Below, piece after piece: positions 19,081 to 28,564 of a stretch of DNA of 64,000 nucleotides. Source of the DNA: Hymenobacter convexus (lineage in GTDB: Bacteria; Bacteroidota; Bacteroidia; Cytophagales; Hymenobacteraceae); contig NZ_JAUQON010000004.1 in the NCBI RefSeq assembly GCF_030580955.1, positions 124,001 through 188,000 of the forward strand, written 5' to 3'. Each line of letters opens with the position of its first letter. Within the stretch, counting starts at the first letter, position 1. Made by a program: the position numbers and the translations under genes. Below the pieces are notes generated by a model that did not search any database, was not told where the DNA came from, and saw nothing but the letters and a program-made list of their open reading frames with translations.

Positions 19081-20307
19081 TCAATTCCGCACCGCAATCA
19101 ACAGCCCCAACTCTTTATACCGCAAATTAAATTTCTTCGCAATCATTGAATTCGTAAGCGAGCCGCGGTAGATGTAGACGCCGCTGCGGAAATGCTCATT
19201 CGTGAACAGCACTTCGTTGATGCCGCCGTGCTGGCTGATTTCCTGCAGGATGGGCGTGAAGATGTTGCTCAGCGCGTTGGTGGCGGTGCGGGGCACGCGC
19301 GAGGCGATGTTGGGTACGCAGTAGTGGATGACGTCGTATTTGCGGAAAACCGGGTTGCTGTGGCTGGTCATCTCGCTGGTTTCGAAGCAGCCGCCCTGGT
19401 CGATACTCACGTCGATAACGATGGAGCCGGGCGACATGCTGGCCACCATTTCCTCGGGCACCATGAAGGGAATGCGGCCGTCTTCCACCGCCAGCGCGCC
19501 GATGACGACATCGGCCCGGCGGATTTGCTGGCTGAGCGCGAACGTATCCAACGTACTGGTGTAGAGCTGCATGCCCAGGTTGTGCTTGAGGCGGCGCAGC
19601 TTGTAGAGGTGGTTGTCAAACACCTTCACCTCGGCGCCGAGGCCGGTGGCGGCGCGGGCGGCGTACTCGGCCACCGTGCCGGCCCCGAGGATGACCACCT
19701 GCGACGGCGGCACCCCTGTAATGCCGCCCAGGATAATGCCTTTGCCTTCGTTGGAGCGGGCCAGGTACTCGGCCGCAATCAGCATCACCGTTGAGCCGGC
19801 AATTTCGCTCATGGCGCGCACCACGGGGCGGGCGCCGCTGGGGTCTTTCATCAGCTCGAAGCCGATGGCGTTGATTTTTTTGCGGGCGAGCGCCGCAATG
19901 TATTCCGGCGTCATCGAGCCCATTTGCAGGGCCGAAATCAGCGTTTGGCCGGCGTGCAACATTTCAATTTCCTCCAGCGTAGGCGGGGCCACCTTCAGCA
20001 GAATATCAGCCTTGAATACCTCCTCGGTGGAGTAGGCAATCTGAGCGCCGGCTTCGGAATAGGCGTGGTCGGCGTATTTGCTGGGCTCGCCCGCGCCGGC
20101 TTCCATCACCACCTCGTGGCCCGCCGATACGAGGTGCTGCACGGCTTCGGGCGTGAGGCCCAAGCGGTTTTCCTGGAGCGAGGTTTCGCGCGGCAGCCCG
20201 ATGAACAGCTTGCGCTTACGCGTTTCCACGGCCAGCATCGATTCCTGGGTGAAATAGGCACGGCTCGTGGCCAGGGACTCAAAACCGGAAGGTAGCTGCT
20301 CGGGCAT
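19081..20307 (-). CDS. ald: Alanine dehydrogenase
   Basis: The enzyme interconverts L-alanine and pyruvate plus ammonia using NAD. The 408-residue protein matches the alanine dehydrogenase/transhydrogenase-alpha family: GLPRETSLQENRLGLTPEAV near residue 37, KVAPPTLEEI, the Rossmann loop VVILGAGTVAEYAARAA, and DVSIDQGGCFETSE. It is longer at the N-terminus than bacterial Ald by some 30 residues, as in Bacteroidota homologues. The tsaE gene is upstream on the same strand; tsaE-ald pairing is common in the phylum. A Family 1 element lies between them. Confidence 0.9.
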   Translation of the reverse strand: MPEQLPSGFESLATSRAYFTQESMLAVETRKRKLFIGLPRETSLQENRLGLTPEAVQHLVSAGHEVVMEAGAGEPSKYADHAYSEAGAQIAYSTEEVFKADILLKVAPPTLEEIEMLHAGQTLISALQMGSMTPEYIAALARKKINAIGFELMKDPSGARPVVRAMSEIAGSTVMLIAAEYLARSNEGKGIILGGITGVPPSQVVILGAGTVAEYAARAATGLGAEVKVFDNHLYKLRRLKHNLGMQLYTSTLDTFALSQQIRRADVVIGALAVEDGRIPFMVPEEMVASMSPGSIVIDVSIDQGGCFETSEMTSHSNPVFRKYDVIHYCVPNIASRVPRTATNALSNIFTPILQEISQHGGINEVLFTNEHFRSGVYIYRGSLTNSMIAKKFNLRYKELGLLIAVRN

Positions 20308-20372
20308 TTTTGGTGAATGATAAATTATGAATTACTAATTATAAAATTATAAATTACTCACTTGTTGATAAG

Positions 20373-20482
20373 AGAACGTCATGTTGAGCGCAGCCGAAGC
20401 ATCTCTACCGCGCAACTCTAATCCCGACGATTGGATTACTTGCGCGGTAGAGACGTTTCGGCTGCGCTCAACATGACGTTCT
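20373..20482. repeat. Family 1 palindromic element, copy 4
   Basis: 43-nt inverted arms (20373-20415 and 20440-20482) with two mismatches. The variant is TGTTGAGCGCAGCCGAA in both arms. It lies between tsaE and ald. An AT-rich run of about 50 bp precedes it. Confidence 0.9.
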
Positions 20483-20507
20483 GTGGTTATAAGAAATCAC
20501 TCGCTCT

Positions 20508-20945
20508 CTAATTAATAACTTCTGTTTCAATTTCCCGGCTCTGGTCGTCGAGCACTGCTAGCCGCACTTCAAGCCGGGGCGTGGGCAATAAAACGGCCAC
20601 GCGGGCCGGCCATTCCACCAAGCAAAGATACCCCGAATCGAGGTACTCTGCGGCGCCCATTTGTTCAGCTTCTGCCACGGAATTGATGCGGTAGAAATCG
20701 AAATGGTACACGGGCTGCTGGCGGCCGTCGCGGTACTCGTTCACGAGGGCGAAGGTGGGGCTGCTCACGTCGTCCTGCACCCCGAGGGTGGCCGCCAGGG
20801 CCCGGATGAGCGTGGTTTTGCCCGCGCCCATCTCGCCTTCGAAGGCCACCACGGTACAGCCGGATTCGGCGATGGCAGCGTGGAGCGCCTGGGCGGCAAT
20901 GGGCAATTCGGCCAGCGTGGGCACGGCAATGGTTTGGGGTAGCAT
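20508..20945 (-). CDS. tsaE: tRNA threonylcarbamoyladenosine biosynthesis ATPase TsaE
   Basis: TsaE is the ATPase of the TsaB-TsaD-TsaE complex that makes t6A at position 37 of ANN-decoding tRNAs. The 145-residue protein has the Walker A motif GEMGAGKTT (37-45), the family motif SSPTFALVNEY, the HFDFYRI strand, and CLVEWPARV near the end. Length and motif order are typical. A TAnnTTTG box ends only 4 bp before the ATG, suggesting a very short leader or a downstream translation start. Confidence 0.95.
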   Translation of the reverse strand: MLPQTIAVPTLAELPIAAQALHAAIAESGCTVVAFEGEMGAGKTTLIRALAATLGVQDDVSSPTFALVNEYRDGRQQPVYHFDFYRINSVAEAEQMGAAEYLDSGYLCLVEWPARVAVLLPTPRLEVRLAVLDDQSREIETEVIN

Positions 20946-20949
20946 GGCG

Positions 20950-20957
20950 CAAATTTA
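20950..20957 (-). promoter_or_regulatory. Possible tsaE promoter -7 box
   Basis: Read on the minus strand this is TAAATTTG, an exact TAnnTTTG match directly before the tsaE ATG. No -33 element is clear. Confidence 0.4.
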
Positions 20958-21124
20958 CCGGCGTCAGCGCGGAAGCCACCTCTTCTGCTTGGATAATCGG
21001 CCCGAAAGCCACATCTTTACACTTTACAGCCCGGCTTAAAGTGGTCAGCTAAAAGGGGGTAGCACTTCTTTTTCTCCCTTTAACCAACCCCGGTTTCCTT
21101 CCTGATTCTACCCAATACCTGCGA

Positions 21125-23587
21125 ATGCCCTCCCCTTTTCCAGCGTGGCTGCAACTTGTGTCTACTGCACCTAGCCGCTGGGTGGTTTGTGGAATAATGG
21201 TGTTAGCGGCTACAAAGTTGCTTTCGGCCCAAAGTTTGTCGGCAGTGAGCGGCACGGTGCTGGCGCCCGCGGGCCTCCCACTTGAGTTTGCAACCGTGAC
21301 GCTGCACCGGGAGGCCGATTCGGTGGTGGTGAAAACGGAGTTTAGTGATGAAAAAGGGGCCTTTCGCCTCGAAGCAGCGGGCGGCCGGCGCTACCTGGTA
21401 TCGGTGAGCCAGGTGGGTTTTGTGCGGCACTGGGGCGCGGTGTTCGAGCTTTCGGGTGCCGGGGTTGCGCTGCCGCCTATCACCTTGGCGGCCAGCCGGG
21501 CCACGGCCCTCCAAGAAGTGACCGTGACGGCCCGCAAGCCCCTGTTTGAGCATCTGCCCGACCGCACGGTAATGAACGTGGCCGACAGCCCCCTCTCGGC
21601 CGGGGCCACCACGCTGGAGGTGCTGGGCCGGGCCCCCGGCGTGACCCTCGACGCCAGCAACAATTTGGGCCTGCGCGGCCGCCAGGGCTTGCTGCTGCTG
21701 GTGGACGGCAAACGGGTACCCCTCACGGGCGAGGAACTGGCCGGCTACCTGCGTGCCCTGCCCGCCGGGCAGCTGCAGAGCATTGAGCTCATTACCAACC
21801 CTTCGGCGCAGTTTGATGCGCAGGGCAGCGCGGGCGTCATCGCCCTCAACCTCAAGAAAGACCAGCGCCTGGGCACCAACGGCAGCGCCAACCTCAGCTA
21901 CGGCCGGGGCGAATACGGCAAGCTCACCTCCGGCCTTTCCCTGAACCACCGCCGCAAAAACGCCAATTTCTACGGCACCTATACCTACGCCAACCGGCGC
22001 GATTTTGCCCGTCAGGAGTTCGACCGGCAGTTTGCGGCCGATGGCGTACTGCCGGCCCTGACCGGCACCATCTCAGGCAAGCGGGTGCTGGATTTGGCAT
22101 CGCACAGCGCCAGGCTCGGCACCGACATTAACCTGACAAAATCGTCGGTACTGGGTTTGTCGCTAACCAGTCTGCTCAGCCAGACCAATACCGTTAACAC
22201 CAGCCAAACCCAGTTCTTTGATGCCGGAGGGGGCCTGAATAGCCGCAACAGCTCCAGCACGGTGCAGGACATCTGGAGGCCCAGCGGCAGCGCCAACGTC
22301 AATTTTCGCCACATGTTTGCCGATTCGGCCACGGCGGCGGCCCTGACGGCCGATGCGGACTTTGCCCGCTACAACACCACCCGCGAACTGGCTCTGAACA
22401 CTTTTTACCAATATCCGGCGGTGGGCTCGCCCCTGCTGTCGGGCGACCAGCTCAGCGAGTTGAGGATTGGGGCCGTGAAAGTTGATTTCAGTCAGCCCCT
22501 GCCCCGCCGCGCCCGCTTTGAAGCGGGCGCGAAAGCCACGTCGGTGATGTCGCTCAACAACGTGGCCTTTCTGAATAACGGGACCTATAATCCTTCGATT
22601 TCCAGCAATTTCAATTACTTCGAGAAGGTTTCGGCCGCGTATGCCAACCTGCGCGGCACGGCCTCGAAAACCACTTTCCAGGTAGGGCTGCGGGCCGAGG
22701 AGGCCAATATTCGCACCGAGCAGGGCGGTGAGCTGTTGCGTGAGCGGAATTACCTGCAGCTGTTTCCGTCGGGGCTGGTGCAGCGCACGTTCAATGCGCA
22801 GCACAGCCTGGCGCTGGCAATCAGTCGCCGCATTGACCGGCCCAACTACGGGCAGATGAACCCGTTGCGGTCGTATTTCGATGCCACTTCCTACCGTTCC
22901 GGCAACCCCGACCTGGTGGCCCAGACGAGCTACAACGTTGAGGTGACGCACACTTTCCGGCAGAAATTTAGCACGGCCCTAAGCTACGCCCAAACCGATA
23001 GGCCCATCGTGACGGTAGTGCAGCCCGCCCCCGACGGCGGACGCTTGGTGGTTAACCGCGACGTGAACCTGACCACCCAGGACTACTATGCCCTGACCCT
23101 CACGGCCCCGCTGGAGCCGGCCAAATGGTGGACGCTGTACACCAACGGGGTGTTTTACTACTCCCGGTTTCGGGGCAATCTGGCCGGTACGGCGCTCGAC
23201 CGCAGTCAGCCGGCCTGCCTCCTCACGGCTAGCAACACGTTCAGTTTGCCCCACGGCTGGTCGGGCGAGCTGAACGGGACTTTTCAGTCGGGCGAAATCT
23301 GGGGGTTTGAGCGCGGGCAGCCGCGGGGCCAGCTGCTGGTGGGCCTGCAGCGGAGTTTCTGGGCCAAGCAAGGCACCCTGCGCCTGAGCGTGGCCGACGC
23401 GCTCTACACCGCCACCATCCGCTCCAGCTCCACCTACGACAGTTTCACGGAAAGCTTCCGGCTGCGTCAGGATACGCGGGTGGCCACGGCGGCTTTCACC
23501 TACCGCTTCGGCAACAGCAAGGTAGCCGCCGCCCGCAAACGGGCAGCCGGGGCCGAAGATGAGCTGCGCCGCGCCAACGGACAGTGA
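21125..23587 (+). CDS. Outer-membrane beta-barrel receptor with carboxypeptidase-like N-domain
   Basis: The 820-residue protein has a hydrophobic signal (VVCGIMVLAATKLLSAQ), then a CarboxypepD_reg-like beta-sandwich (SGTVLAPAGLPLEFATVTLH, LVSVSQVGFV). A TonB-receptor plug follows (EVTVTARKPLFEHLPDRTVMN given here as its start near residue 130; VLGRAPGVTLD; GLLLLVDGKRVPL; SIELITNPSAQFDAQGSAGV). The rest is a long 'outer membrane protein beta-barrel family' domain. Such receptors take up ligands with TonB energy, but the ligand is unknown and no SusD partner is adjacent. The last residues are charged and extend past the barrel. Confidence 0.87.
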   Translation: MPSPFPAWLQLVSTAPSRWVVCGIMVLAATKLLSAQSLSAVSGTVLAPAGLPLEFATVTLHREADSVVVKTEFSDEKGAFRLEAAGGRRYLVSVSQVGFVRHWGAVFELSGAGVALPPITLAASRATALQEVTVTARKPLFEHLPDRTVMNVADSPLSAGATTLEVLGRAPGVTLDASNNLGLRGRQGLLLLVDGKRVPLTGEELAGYLRALPAGQLQSIELITNPSAQFDAQGSAGVIALNLKKDQRLGTNGSANLSYGRGEYGKLTSGLSLNHRRKNANFYGTYTYANRRDFARQEFDRQFAADGVLPALTGTISGKRVLDLASHSARLGTDINLTKSSVLGLSLTSLLSQTNTVNTSQTQFFDAGGGLNSRNSSSTVQDIWRPSGSANVNFRHMFADSATAAALTADADFARYNTTRELALNTFYQYPAVGSPLLSGDQLSELRIGAVKVDFSQPLPRRARFEAGAKATSVMSLNNVAFLNNGTYNPSISSNFNYFEKVSAAYANLRGTASKTTFQVGLRAEEANIRTEQGGELLRERNYLQLFPSGLVQRTFNAQHSLALAISRRIDRPNYGQMNPLRSYFDATSYRSGNPDLVAQTSYNVEVTHTFRQKFSTALSYAQTDRPIVTVVQPAPDGGRLVVNRDVNLTTQDYYALTLTAPLEPAKWWTLYTNGVFYYSRFRGNLAGTALDRSQPACLLTASNTFSLPHGWSGELNGTFQSGEIWGFERGQPRGQLLVGLQRSFWAKQGTLRLSVADALYTATIRSSSTYDSFTESFRLRQDTRVATAAFTYRFGNSKVAAARKRAAGAEDELRRANGQ

Positions 23588-23617
23588 CGTTTGCGGCGCA
23601 ATGAGGAATGAGGAAAA

Positions 23618-23752
23618 GAACGTCATGCTGAGCGCAGCCGAAGCATCTCTACCGCTTCGTCAGGCTCCCCTCTCTTTTGGATAGGGGCCGGGGGTGAAGT
23701 TCCGACGGCCGAATGAGGCACGCGGGATGTCTCGGCTGCGCTCGACATGACC
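23618..23752. repeat. Family 1 palindromic element, copy 5 (imperfect)
   Basis: The left arm matches the family (AACGTCATGCTGAGCGCAG), while the right arm is the diverged form GGGATGTCTCGGCTGCGCTC with several mismatches and a long GC-rich centre. It is an older or recombined copy. Confidence 0.7.
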
Positions 23753-23848
23753 TCCGGTGGACTCGGCAGCTCCTTCTTCATTCCCCATTAAGCGCAGCGT
23801 AGGCTACCTTCGCGGGCCGTTGTGGCCTTACGTTTCCCGTTTTTCCTC

Positions 23849-25105
23849 ATGCAAGTATCCAAGATGGCAGCCGGACTTATCGGCTCCGAAATCATTCGAA
23901 TCGGCAACCAGGTAAGCGAGCAGGTGCGCCAGGGCGCCAATATCTGCAACCTGACCATTGGCGATTTCGACTCCAAAATCTTCCCGATTCCGGCCGGCCT
24001 CACCGCTGGCATTATCGAAGCCTACCAGGAAGGGCAAACCAACTACCCGCCCGCTGCGGGCATGGGCGAGCTGCGCAATAGCGTGTCGGCCTTCCTGAAA
24101 GACCGCCAGGGCCTGGATTACAACCCCAACGATATTCTGATTGCCGGCGGCTCGCGCCCGCTCATCTACGCCACCTACCGGGCCCTGCTCGACGAAGGCG
24201 ACCGCGCCATTTTCCCGCTGCCCAGTTGGAACAACAACCACTACTGCCACCTGGTGGGCGCCACGCCGGTGGCCGTGCCCACGCGGGCCGACAATAACTT
24301 CATGCCCACCGCCGCCGACCTGGCCCCGCACGTAGCGGGCGCCCACCTGCTGGCTTTGTGCTCGCCGCTGAACCCGACAGGAACGGTATTCACCAAGGAA
24401 GGACTAGAGGAAATCTGCGACTTGGTGATTGCCGAAAACAAGCGCCGCGGCCCCGACGAAAAGCCGCTCTACGTGCTGTACGACCAGATTTACTGGCTGC
24501 TGACCTTCGGCGAGGCCCGGCACTACGACCCTGTGAGCCTGCGCCCCGAGCTGCGCGACTACGTAATTTACATCGACGGCACGTCGAAGTGCTTTGCCGC
24601 CACCGGCGTGCGCGTAGGCTACGGCTTCGGCCCGACGGGCATCATCGACAAGATGAAGGCCATTCTGGGCCACGTGGGGGCCTGGGCCCCCAAGGCGGAG
24701 CAGGTGGCCACCGGCAAATTCTTGCCCCAAACCGCCGCCGTTGATGAGTTTCTGACCAGCATCAAGGGCCGCCTGCAAAGCTCGCTCACCGCTCTTTTTG
24801 ATGGGCTGAAAGGCTTAAAAGCAGAAAGCTACCCCGTCGATGCGGTTGCCCCGGCCGGCGCCATCTACCTCACCGCCAAAATCGACGTGCTGGGCCGCAC
24901 CGCCCCCGATGGCACCGTCCTCAGCACCACCGCCGAACTCACCTCTTACCTGATTTCGGAGGCCCAGCTGGCGCTGGTGCCCTTCTCCGCCTTCGGCTCG
25001 CCGGCCACGGAGCCGTGGTTCCGCGCCTCGGTGGGCGCCGAAACGGTGGAGTCCATTCTGGCTTCCCTACCGCGCTTGAAAGCCGCGCTGGATAAGCTAA
25101 AGTAA
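23849..25105 (+). CDS. PLP-dependent aminotransferase, class I/II
   Basis: The 418-residue cytoplasmic enzyme is a fold-type I aminotransferase. Visible motifs are LTIGDFDSKIFPIP near the start, the cofactor-phosphate region AGGSRPLIYATYRALL, the CSPLNPTGTVF motif with the conserved Asn, the YVLYDQIYW strand with the ring-contacting Asp, and the Schiff-base lysine in IDGTSKCFAATGVRVGY. The amino donor cannot be told; aspartate- or alanine-type enzymes are the closest in form. I start at the ATG giving MQVSKMAAG; an upstream GTG is possible. Confidence 0.85.
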   Translation: MQVSKMAAGLIGSEIIRIGNQVSEQVRQGANICNLTIGDFDSKIFPIPAGLTAGIIEAYQEGQTNYPPAAGMGELRNSVSAFLKDRQGLDYNPNDILIAGGSRPLIYATYRALLDEGDRAIFPLPSWNNNHYCHLVGATPVAVPTRADNNFMPTAADLAPHVAGAHLLALCSPLNPTGTVFTKEGLEEICDLVIAENKRRGPDEKPLYVLYDQIYWLLTFGEARHYDPVSLRPELRDYVIYIDGTSKCFAATGVRVGYGFGPTGIIDKMKAILGHVGAWAPKAEQVATGKFLPQTAAVDEFLTSIKGRLQSSLTALFDGLKGLKAESYPVDAVAPAGAIYLTAKIDVLGRTAPDGTVLSTTAELTSYLISEAQLALVPFSAFGSPATEPWFRASVGAETVESILASLPRLKAALDKLK

Positions 25106-25123
25106 GCTTGCGTCACCATTGAA

Positions 25124-25175
25124 AACGGCTGCCTGGCCGGTACTGCTTGCCAGCAGCGCCGGCCGGGCAGCCGTT
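25124..25175 (+). terminator. Hairpin after the aminotransferase gene
   Basis: AACGGCTGCC-GGCCGG and its complement form a 16-17 bp stem with one mismatch and an 18-nt loop. It has no clear T run but is placed as a terminator. Confidence 0.55.
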
Positions 25176-25303
25176 CGCATTTGTGGAAACACTCCGCGCA
25201 ATCCAGCTTTGTGAAGGGAATAAACCGGGGATTGGCAGAAAAGAATGCCCAGCGCAGCAGGCCGGCGGTAATTTCGCCCTTCCAAACAACTGCGCTCAGA
25301 ATT

Positions 25304-27646
25304 ATGCACCTACGTTTCTCTCTGCTGGGCTTGTGCCTGCTACTGCTCCTGGCGAGCGGGCCGGCCCGGGCCCAAAGCCGCGTCACGCTCAGCGGGACTG
25401 TGAAGGACGCTTCGTCGGGCGAAAACCTGAGCGGCGCCACCATTCGCATAGTGGAGCTTTCCGGCGTGGGCACCGGGGCCAATGCCTACGGTTTTTTTAC
25501 GCTTACGGTGCCGGCGGGAGCCTACACGGTGGAAGTCAGCTTCGTGGGCTTTGCCACCCAGCAGCGCAGCGTGACGGCCTCGGCCAGCCAGCGGCTCGAT
25601 TTCAAGCTGGCGCCCGGCGGCAGCGAACTGACCGAAGTGGTAGTGACGGCCCGCAGCACCGACGCCGGCATCAGCAAAGCCCAGATGGGCGTCGAAACCA
25701 TTGACCTGAAGCAGATTGCCAAGGTGCCGGTGCTGTTTGGCGAGAAGGACGTTATTAAAACGTTGACATTGCTGCCGGGCATCAAGAGCGCCGGCGAGGG
25801 CAGCAGCGGCTTCACGGTGCGCGGCGGCGCGGTAGACCAGAACCTGATTCTGCTGGACGAAGCGCCGGTGTACAACGCCTCGCACCTACTGGGCTTTTTC
25901 TCCACGTTTAACTCCGACGCCATCAAGGACCTGACCGTGTACAAGGGCGGGATGCCGGCGCAGTACGGCGGGCGGCTGTCGTCGGTGGTCGATATCAAGA
26001 TGAAGGACGGCAACAACCAGCAGCTGCACGGCAGCGGCGGCATCGGGCTCATTGCCTCGCGCCTGGCGCTGGAAGGGCCCATCACGAAGGACAAGGGCTC
26101 GTTCCTCGTCACGGCCCGGCGCACCTACGCCGACATCTTTCTCAAGCTCTCCTCCAACCCCACCACGCGCAGCTCCAGCCTCTATTTCTACGACCTCAAC
26201 GCCAAGGCCAACTACGTGCTGAACGAGCGCAACCGCGTGTTTTTCTCGGGCTACCTGGGGCGCGATGCGCTGGGTTTCAGCAACACCTTCGGGCAGAGCT
26301 ACGGCAACCAGACCGGCACGTTGCGCTGGAACCACCTTTTCTCCGACCGCATTTTCTCGAACACTTCGCTGATTTTCAGCAAGTACGATTACCAGATTAA
26401 GATTTCCTCGAACGACCGAAATTTCACCATCGATTCGAAAATTCAGGATTGGAATCTGAAGCAGGATTTCGAGTTTTACCCCAGCTCGACGCAGACGCTG
26501 CGCTTTGGCGGGCAGGCCATCTACCACACCATCACGCCGGGCCACGTCACGGCCGATGCCTCGTCGGGCATCAACGCCACGGCCGATAAGACGAATTATT
26601 CGCTGGAAACGGCCGCTTACGTGTCGCACGATTGGCAGGCGGCCCCGCGGTTGAATTTTACCACCGGCCTGCGGCTGTCGGCTTTTAGCCTGCTGGGGCC
26701 GGGCACCTATTCAAGCTACGACGCGGCCGGCAACGTGCTGGCCGCCACCGACTACGCCCGCAATAAATTTCTGAAAACCTACGTGAAGCTGGAGCCGCGC
26801 TTCGCCGCCAGCCTGCAGCTGAACGAGGCCAGCTCGGTGAAGGCCAGCTACGCCCGCAACGTGCAGAACCTGCACCTGCTCAGCAACGCCAACGCCTCCT
26901 CGCCCACCGACCTCTACATCCCCACCAGCTTCAACGTGAAGCCCGAGGTGGCCGACCAAGTGTCGGCCGGCTACTACCGCACGCTGGGCCCGAAAAAGTC
27001 GTATTCGCTGACCGTGGAAACCTACTACAAGGCCCTGCAAAACCAGCTCGACTACCGCGACGGCACCCAGCTACAGGGCAATTTCGACGTGGAAGCCAGC
27101 CTGCTCTACGGCACCGGCCGGGCCTACGGCATCGAGTTTCTGATGCGCAAGGACGTGGGCCGCCTCACCGGCTGGCTGGGCTACACGCTGAGCCGCTCGG
27201 AGCGCAAATTCACTGAAATCAACCAGGGCGCCTACTTCCCCTCGCGCCAAGACCGCACCCACGACCTCTCGGTAGTGGCCATCTACCAGCTTAATCCGAA
27301 GTGGAGCTTTTCGGGCACCTTCGTGACGAGCACTGGCAACGCCGTCACCTTCCCCGTGGGCAAATACCAGATTGGCGGCCAGATAGTGAGCTACTTCGGC
27401 CTGCGCAATGCCGACCGCATGCCCTTCTACCAGCGTCTCGACCTGGGCGCCACCTACGAGAAGCCACATCAGGAAGGCCACCGCTTCCACAGCAGCTGGA
27501 CCTTCTCGGTATACAACGCCCTGGGCCGCGAAAACGCCTACAGCATCCGCTTCGAGGCCGACCCCAACGACCCCAGCCGCACCCGCGCCGTGCAAACGGC
27601 CCTGTTCAAATTCATCCCCTCGGCCACCTACAATTTCAACTTCTAA
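25304..27646 (+). CDS. TonB-dependent receptor
   Basis: The 780-residue outer-membrane receptor has a strong signal peptide (LLGLCLLLLLASGPARAQ), a CarboxypepD_reg-like domain (LSGTVKDASSGENLSGATI) and a plug with EVVVTARSTDAG, LTLLPGIKSAGEGSSGF, VRGGAVDQNLILLDEAPVYN and VYKGGMPAQYGGRLSS. A 22-strand-type barrel follows, ending ATYNFNF with the terminal aromatic residue. The next gene starts 3 bp after the stop and is a DUF4249 lipoprotein, the usual partner of this receptor type. The ligand is unknown. I start at the ATG that begins the signal peptide; the frame stays open 41 residues upstream. Confidence 0.92.
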   Translation: MHLRFSLLGLCLLLLLASGPARAQSRVTLSGTVKDASSGENLSGATIRIVELSGVGTGANAYGFFTLTVPAGAYTVEVSFVGFATQQRSVTASASQRLDFKLAPGGSELTEVVVTARSTDAGISKAQMGVETIDLKQIAKVPVLFGEKDVIKTLTLLPGIKSAGEGSSGFTVRGGAVDQNLILLDEAPVYNASHLLGFFSTFNSDAIKDLTVYKGGMPAQYGGRLSSVVDIKMKDGNNQQLHGSGGIGLIASRLALEGPITKDKGSFLVTARRTYADIFLKLSSNPTTRSSSLYFYDLNAKANYVLNERNRVFFSGYLGRDALGFSNTFGQSYGNQTGTLRWNHLFSDRIFSNTSLIFSKYDYQIKISSNDRNFTIDSKIQDWNLKQDFEFYPSSTQTLRFGGQAIYHTITPGHVTADASSGINATADKTNYSLETAAYVSHDWQAAPRLNFTTGLRLSAFSLLGPGTYSSYDAAGNVLAATDYARNKFLKTYVKLEPRFAASLQLNEASSVKASYARNVQNLHLLSNANASSPTDLYIPTSFNVKPEVADQVSAGYYRTLGPKKSYSLTVETYYKALQNQLDYRDGTQLQGNFDVEASLLYGTGRAYGIEFLMRKDVGRLTGWLGYTLSRSERKFTEINQGAYFPSRQDRTHDLSVVAIYQLNPKWSFSGTFVTSTGNAVTFPVGKYQIGGQIVSYFGLRNADRMPFYQRLDLGATYEKPHQEGHRFHSSWTFSVYNALGRENAYSIRFEADPNDPSRTRAVQTALFKFIPSATYNFNF

Positions 27647-27649
27647 GCC

Positions 27650-28471
27650 ATGCCGCGCCTCAATACACAGTTGCTTTTGGCCGCTGCCGCCGTCCTGCTC
27701 GCTGGCACCGGCTGCGAGAAAACCATTGACCTGAAGCTGAACACGTCCGATTCGCAACTCGTAATCGAGGGCAACCTGGCCGACGACGGCCAGCCCTGCC
27801 AGGTCAGCCTTAACCGCTCCCTTAATTACGCCGAAACCAACAATTTCCCGGCCGTGAGCGGCGCCACCGTCACCCTCACCGACGACACCGGCGCCCGCGA
27901 AACCCTGCGCGAAGCCAGCCCCGGCCAGTACCGCGGCACCACCATCCGCGGGGTAGCGGGCCACGCCTACACCCTGCGCGTGGAAACCGGCGGCACGGCC
28001 TATGTGGCTGTTTCGACGCTGCCTGTAGTGGTGCCATTTGACGCGCTGCGCACCGCACCGGGCATATTCGACACCAAATCCATTCAGGCTGTGGTCGAAT
28101 ACACCGACCCTATTGGCGAAGGCAACAGCTACCTGTTCCGGCAGTACCGCAACGGCCGGCTCAACAAAACCTTCTTCATTCAAAACGACAAGTTCACCGA
28201 CGGCAAGCGCGTGAGCCAGTCGCTGCGCAACATGGGCGGCGGCGGCACCGCCGACGACCTCGATAAGCTGGCCTCCGGCGACAGCCTGCGCGTGGAAATG
28301 CAGAACATTGACCCCAACGTGTACGAGTACTTCCGCACCCTGAACCAGATTCTGCAGAACAACCCCGCCTTCAGCACCACACCGGCCAACCCGAAATCAA
28401 ACTTCTCGGGCGGCGCGCTGGGGTATTTCAGCGCGCACTCCAGCCGGGTGCGGCGATTGCGCATCCCCTGA
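27650..28471 (+). CDS. DUF4249 lipoprotein, partner of the TonB receptor
   Basis: The 273-residue lipoprotein has lipobox LAGTGC (Cys22) and then the DUF4249 pattern: QLVIEGNLADDGQPCQVSLN, a beta-sandwich with GATVTLTDDTG and GHAYTLRVETGG, and a helical end. DUF4249 proteins are surface-exposed partners of TonB receptors in Bacteroidota, comparable in place to SusD, with no known reaction. The 3-bp spacing shows one transcript with the receptor. A long inverted repeat begins at its stop codon. Confidence 0.87.
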   Translation: MPRLNTQLLLAAAAVLLAGTGCEKTIDLKLNTSDSQLVIEGNLADDGQPCQVSLNRSLNYAETNNFPAVSGATVTLTDDTGARETLREASPGQYRGTTIRGVAGHAYTLRVETGGTAYVAVSTLPVVVPFDALRTAPGIFDTKSIQAVVEYTDPIGEGNSYLFRQYRNGRLNKTFFIQNDKFTDGKRVSQSLRNMGGGGTADDLDKLASGDSLRVEMQNIDPNVYEYFRTLNQILQNNPAFSTTPANPKSNFSGGALGYFSAHSSRVRRLRIP

Positions 28472-28563
28472 GCGCAAAGTTTCGCAAAGTGAAAAGAGGT
28501 TTCGCAAGGCCGACAGAACGTCAAACCTTGCGAAACCTCTTTTCACTTTGCGAAACTTTGCGC
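28472..28563. repeat. Perfect 38-bp inverted repeat filling a convergent junction
   Basis: Arms 28472-28509 and 28526-28563 are perfectly complementary with a 16-nt loop. The sequence is built from the word TTTCGCAAAG/GTTTCGCAAGG. It starts the base after one stop codon and ends one base before the other. It could act as a bidirectional terminator. Confidence 0.85.
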
Positions 28564-28564
28564 G

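Noticed and set aside
20960-21124. Search for a cobalamin or other riboswitch before the outer-membrane receptor
   Set aside because: The short leader has no conserved B12-box or other known aptamer pattern that I can recognise.
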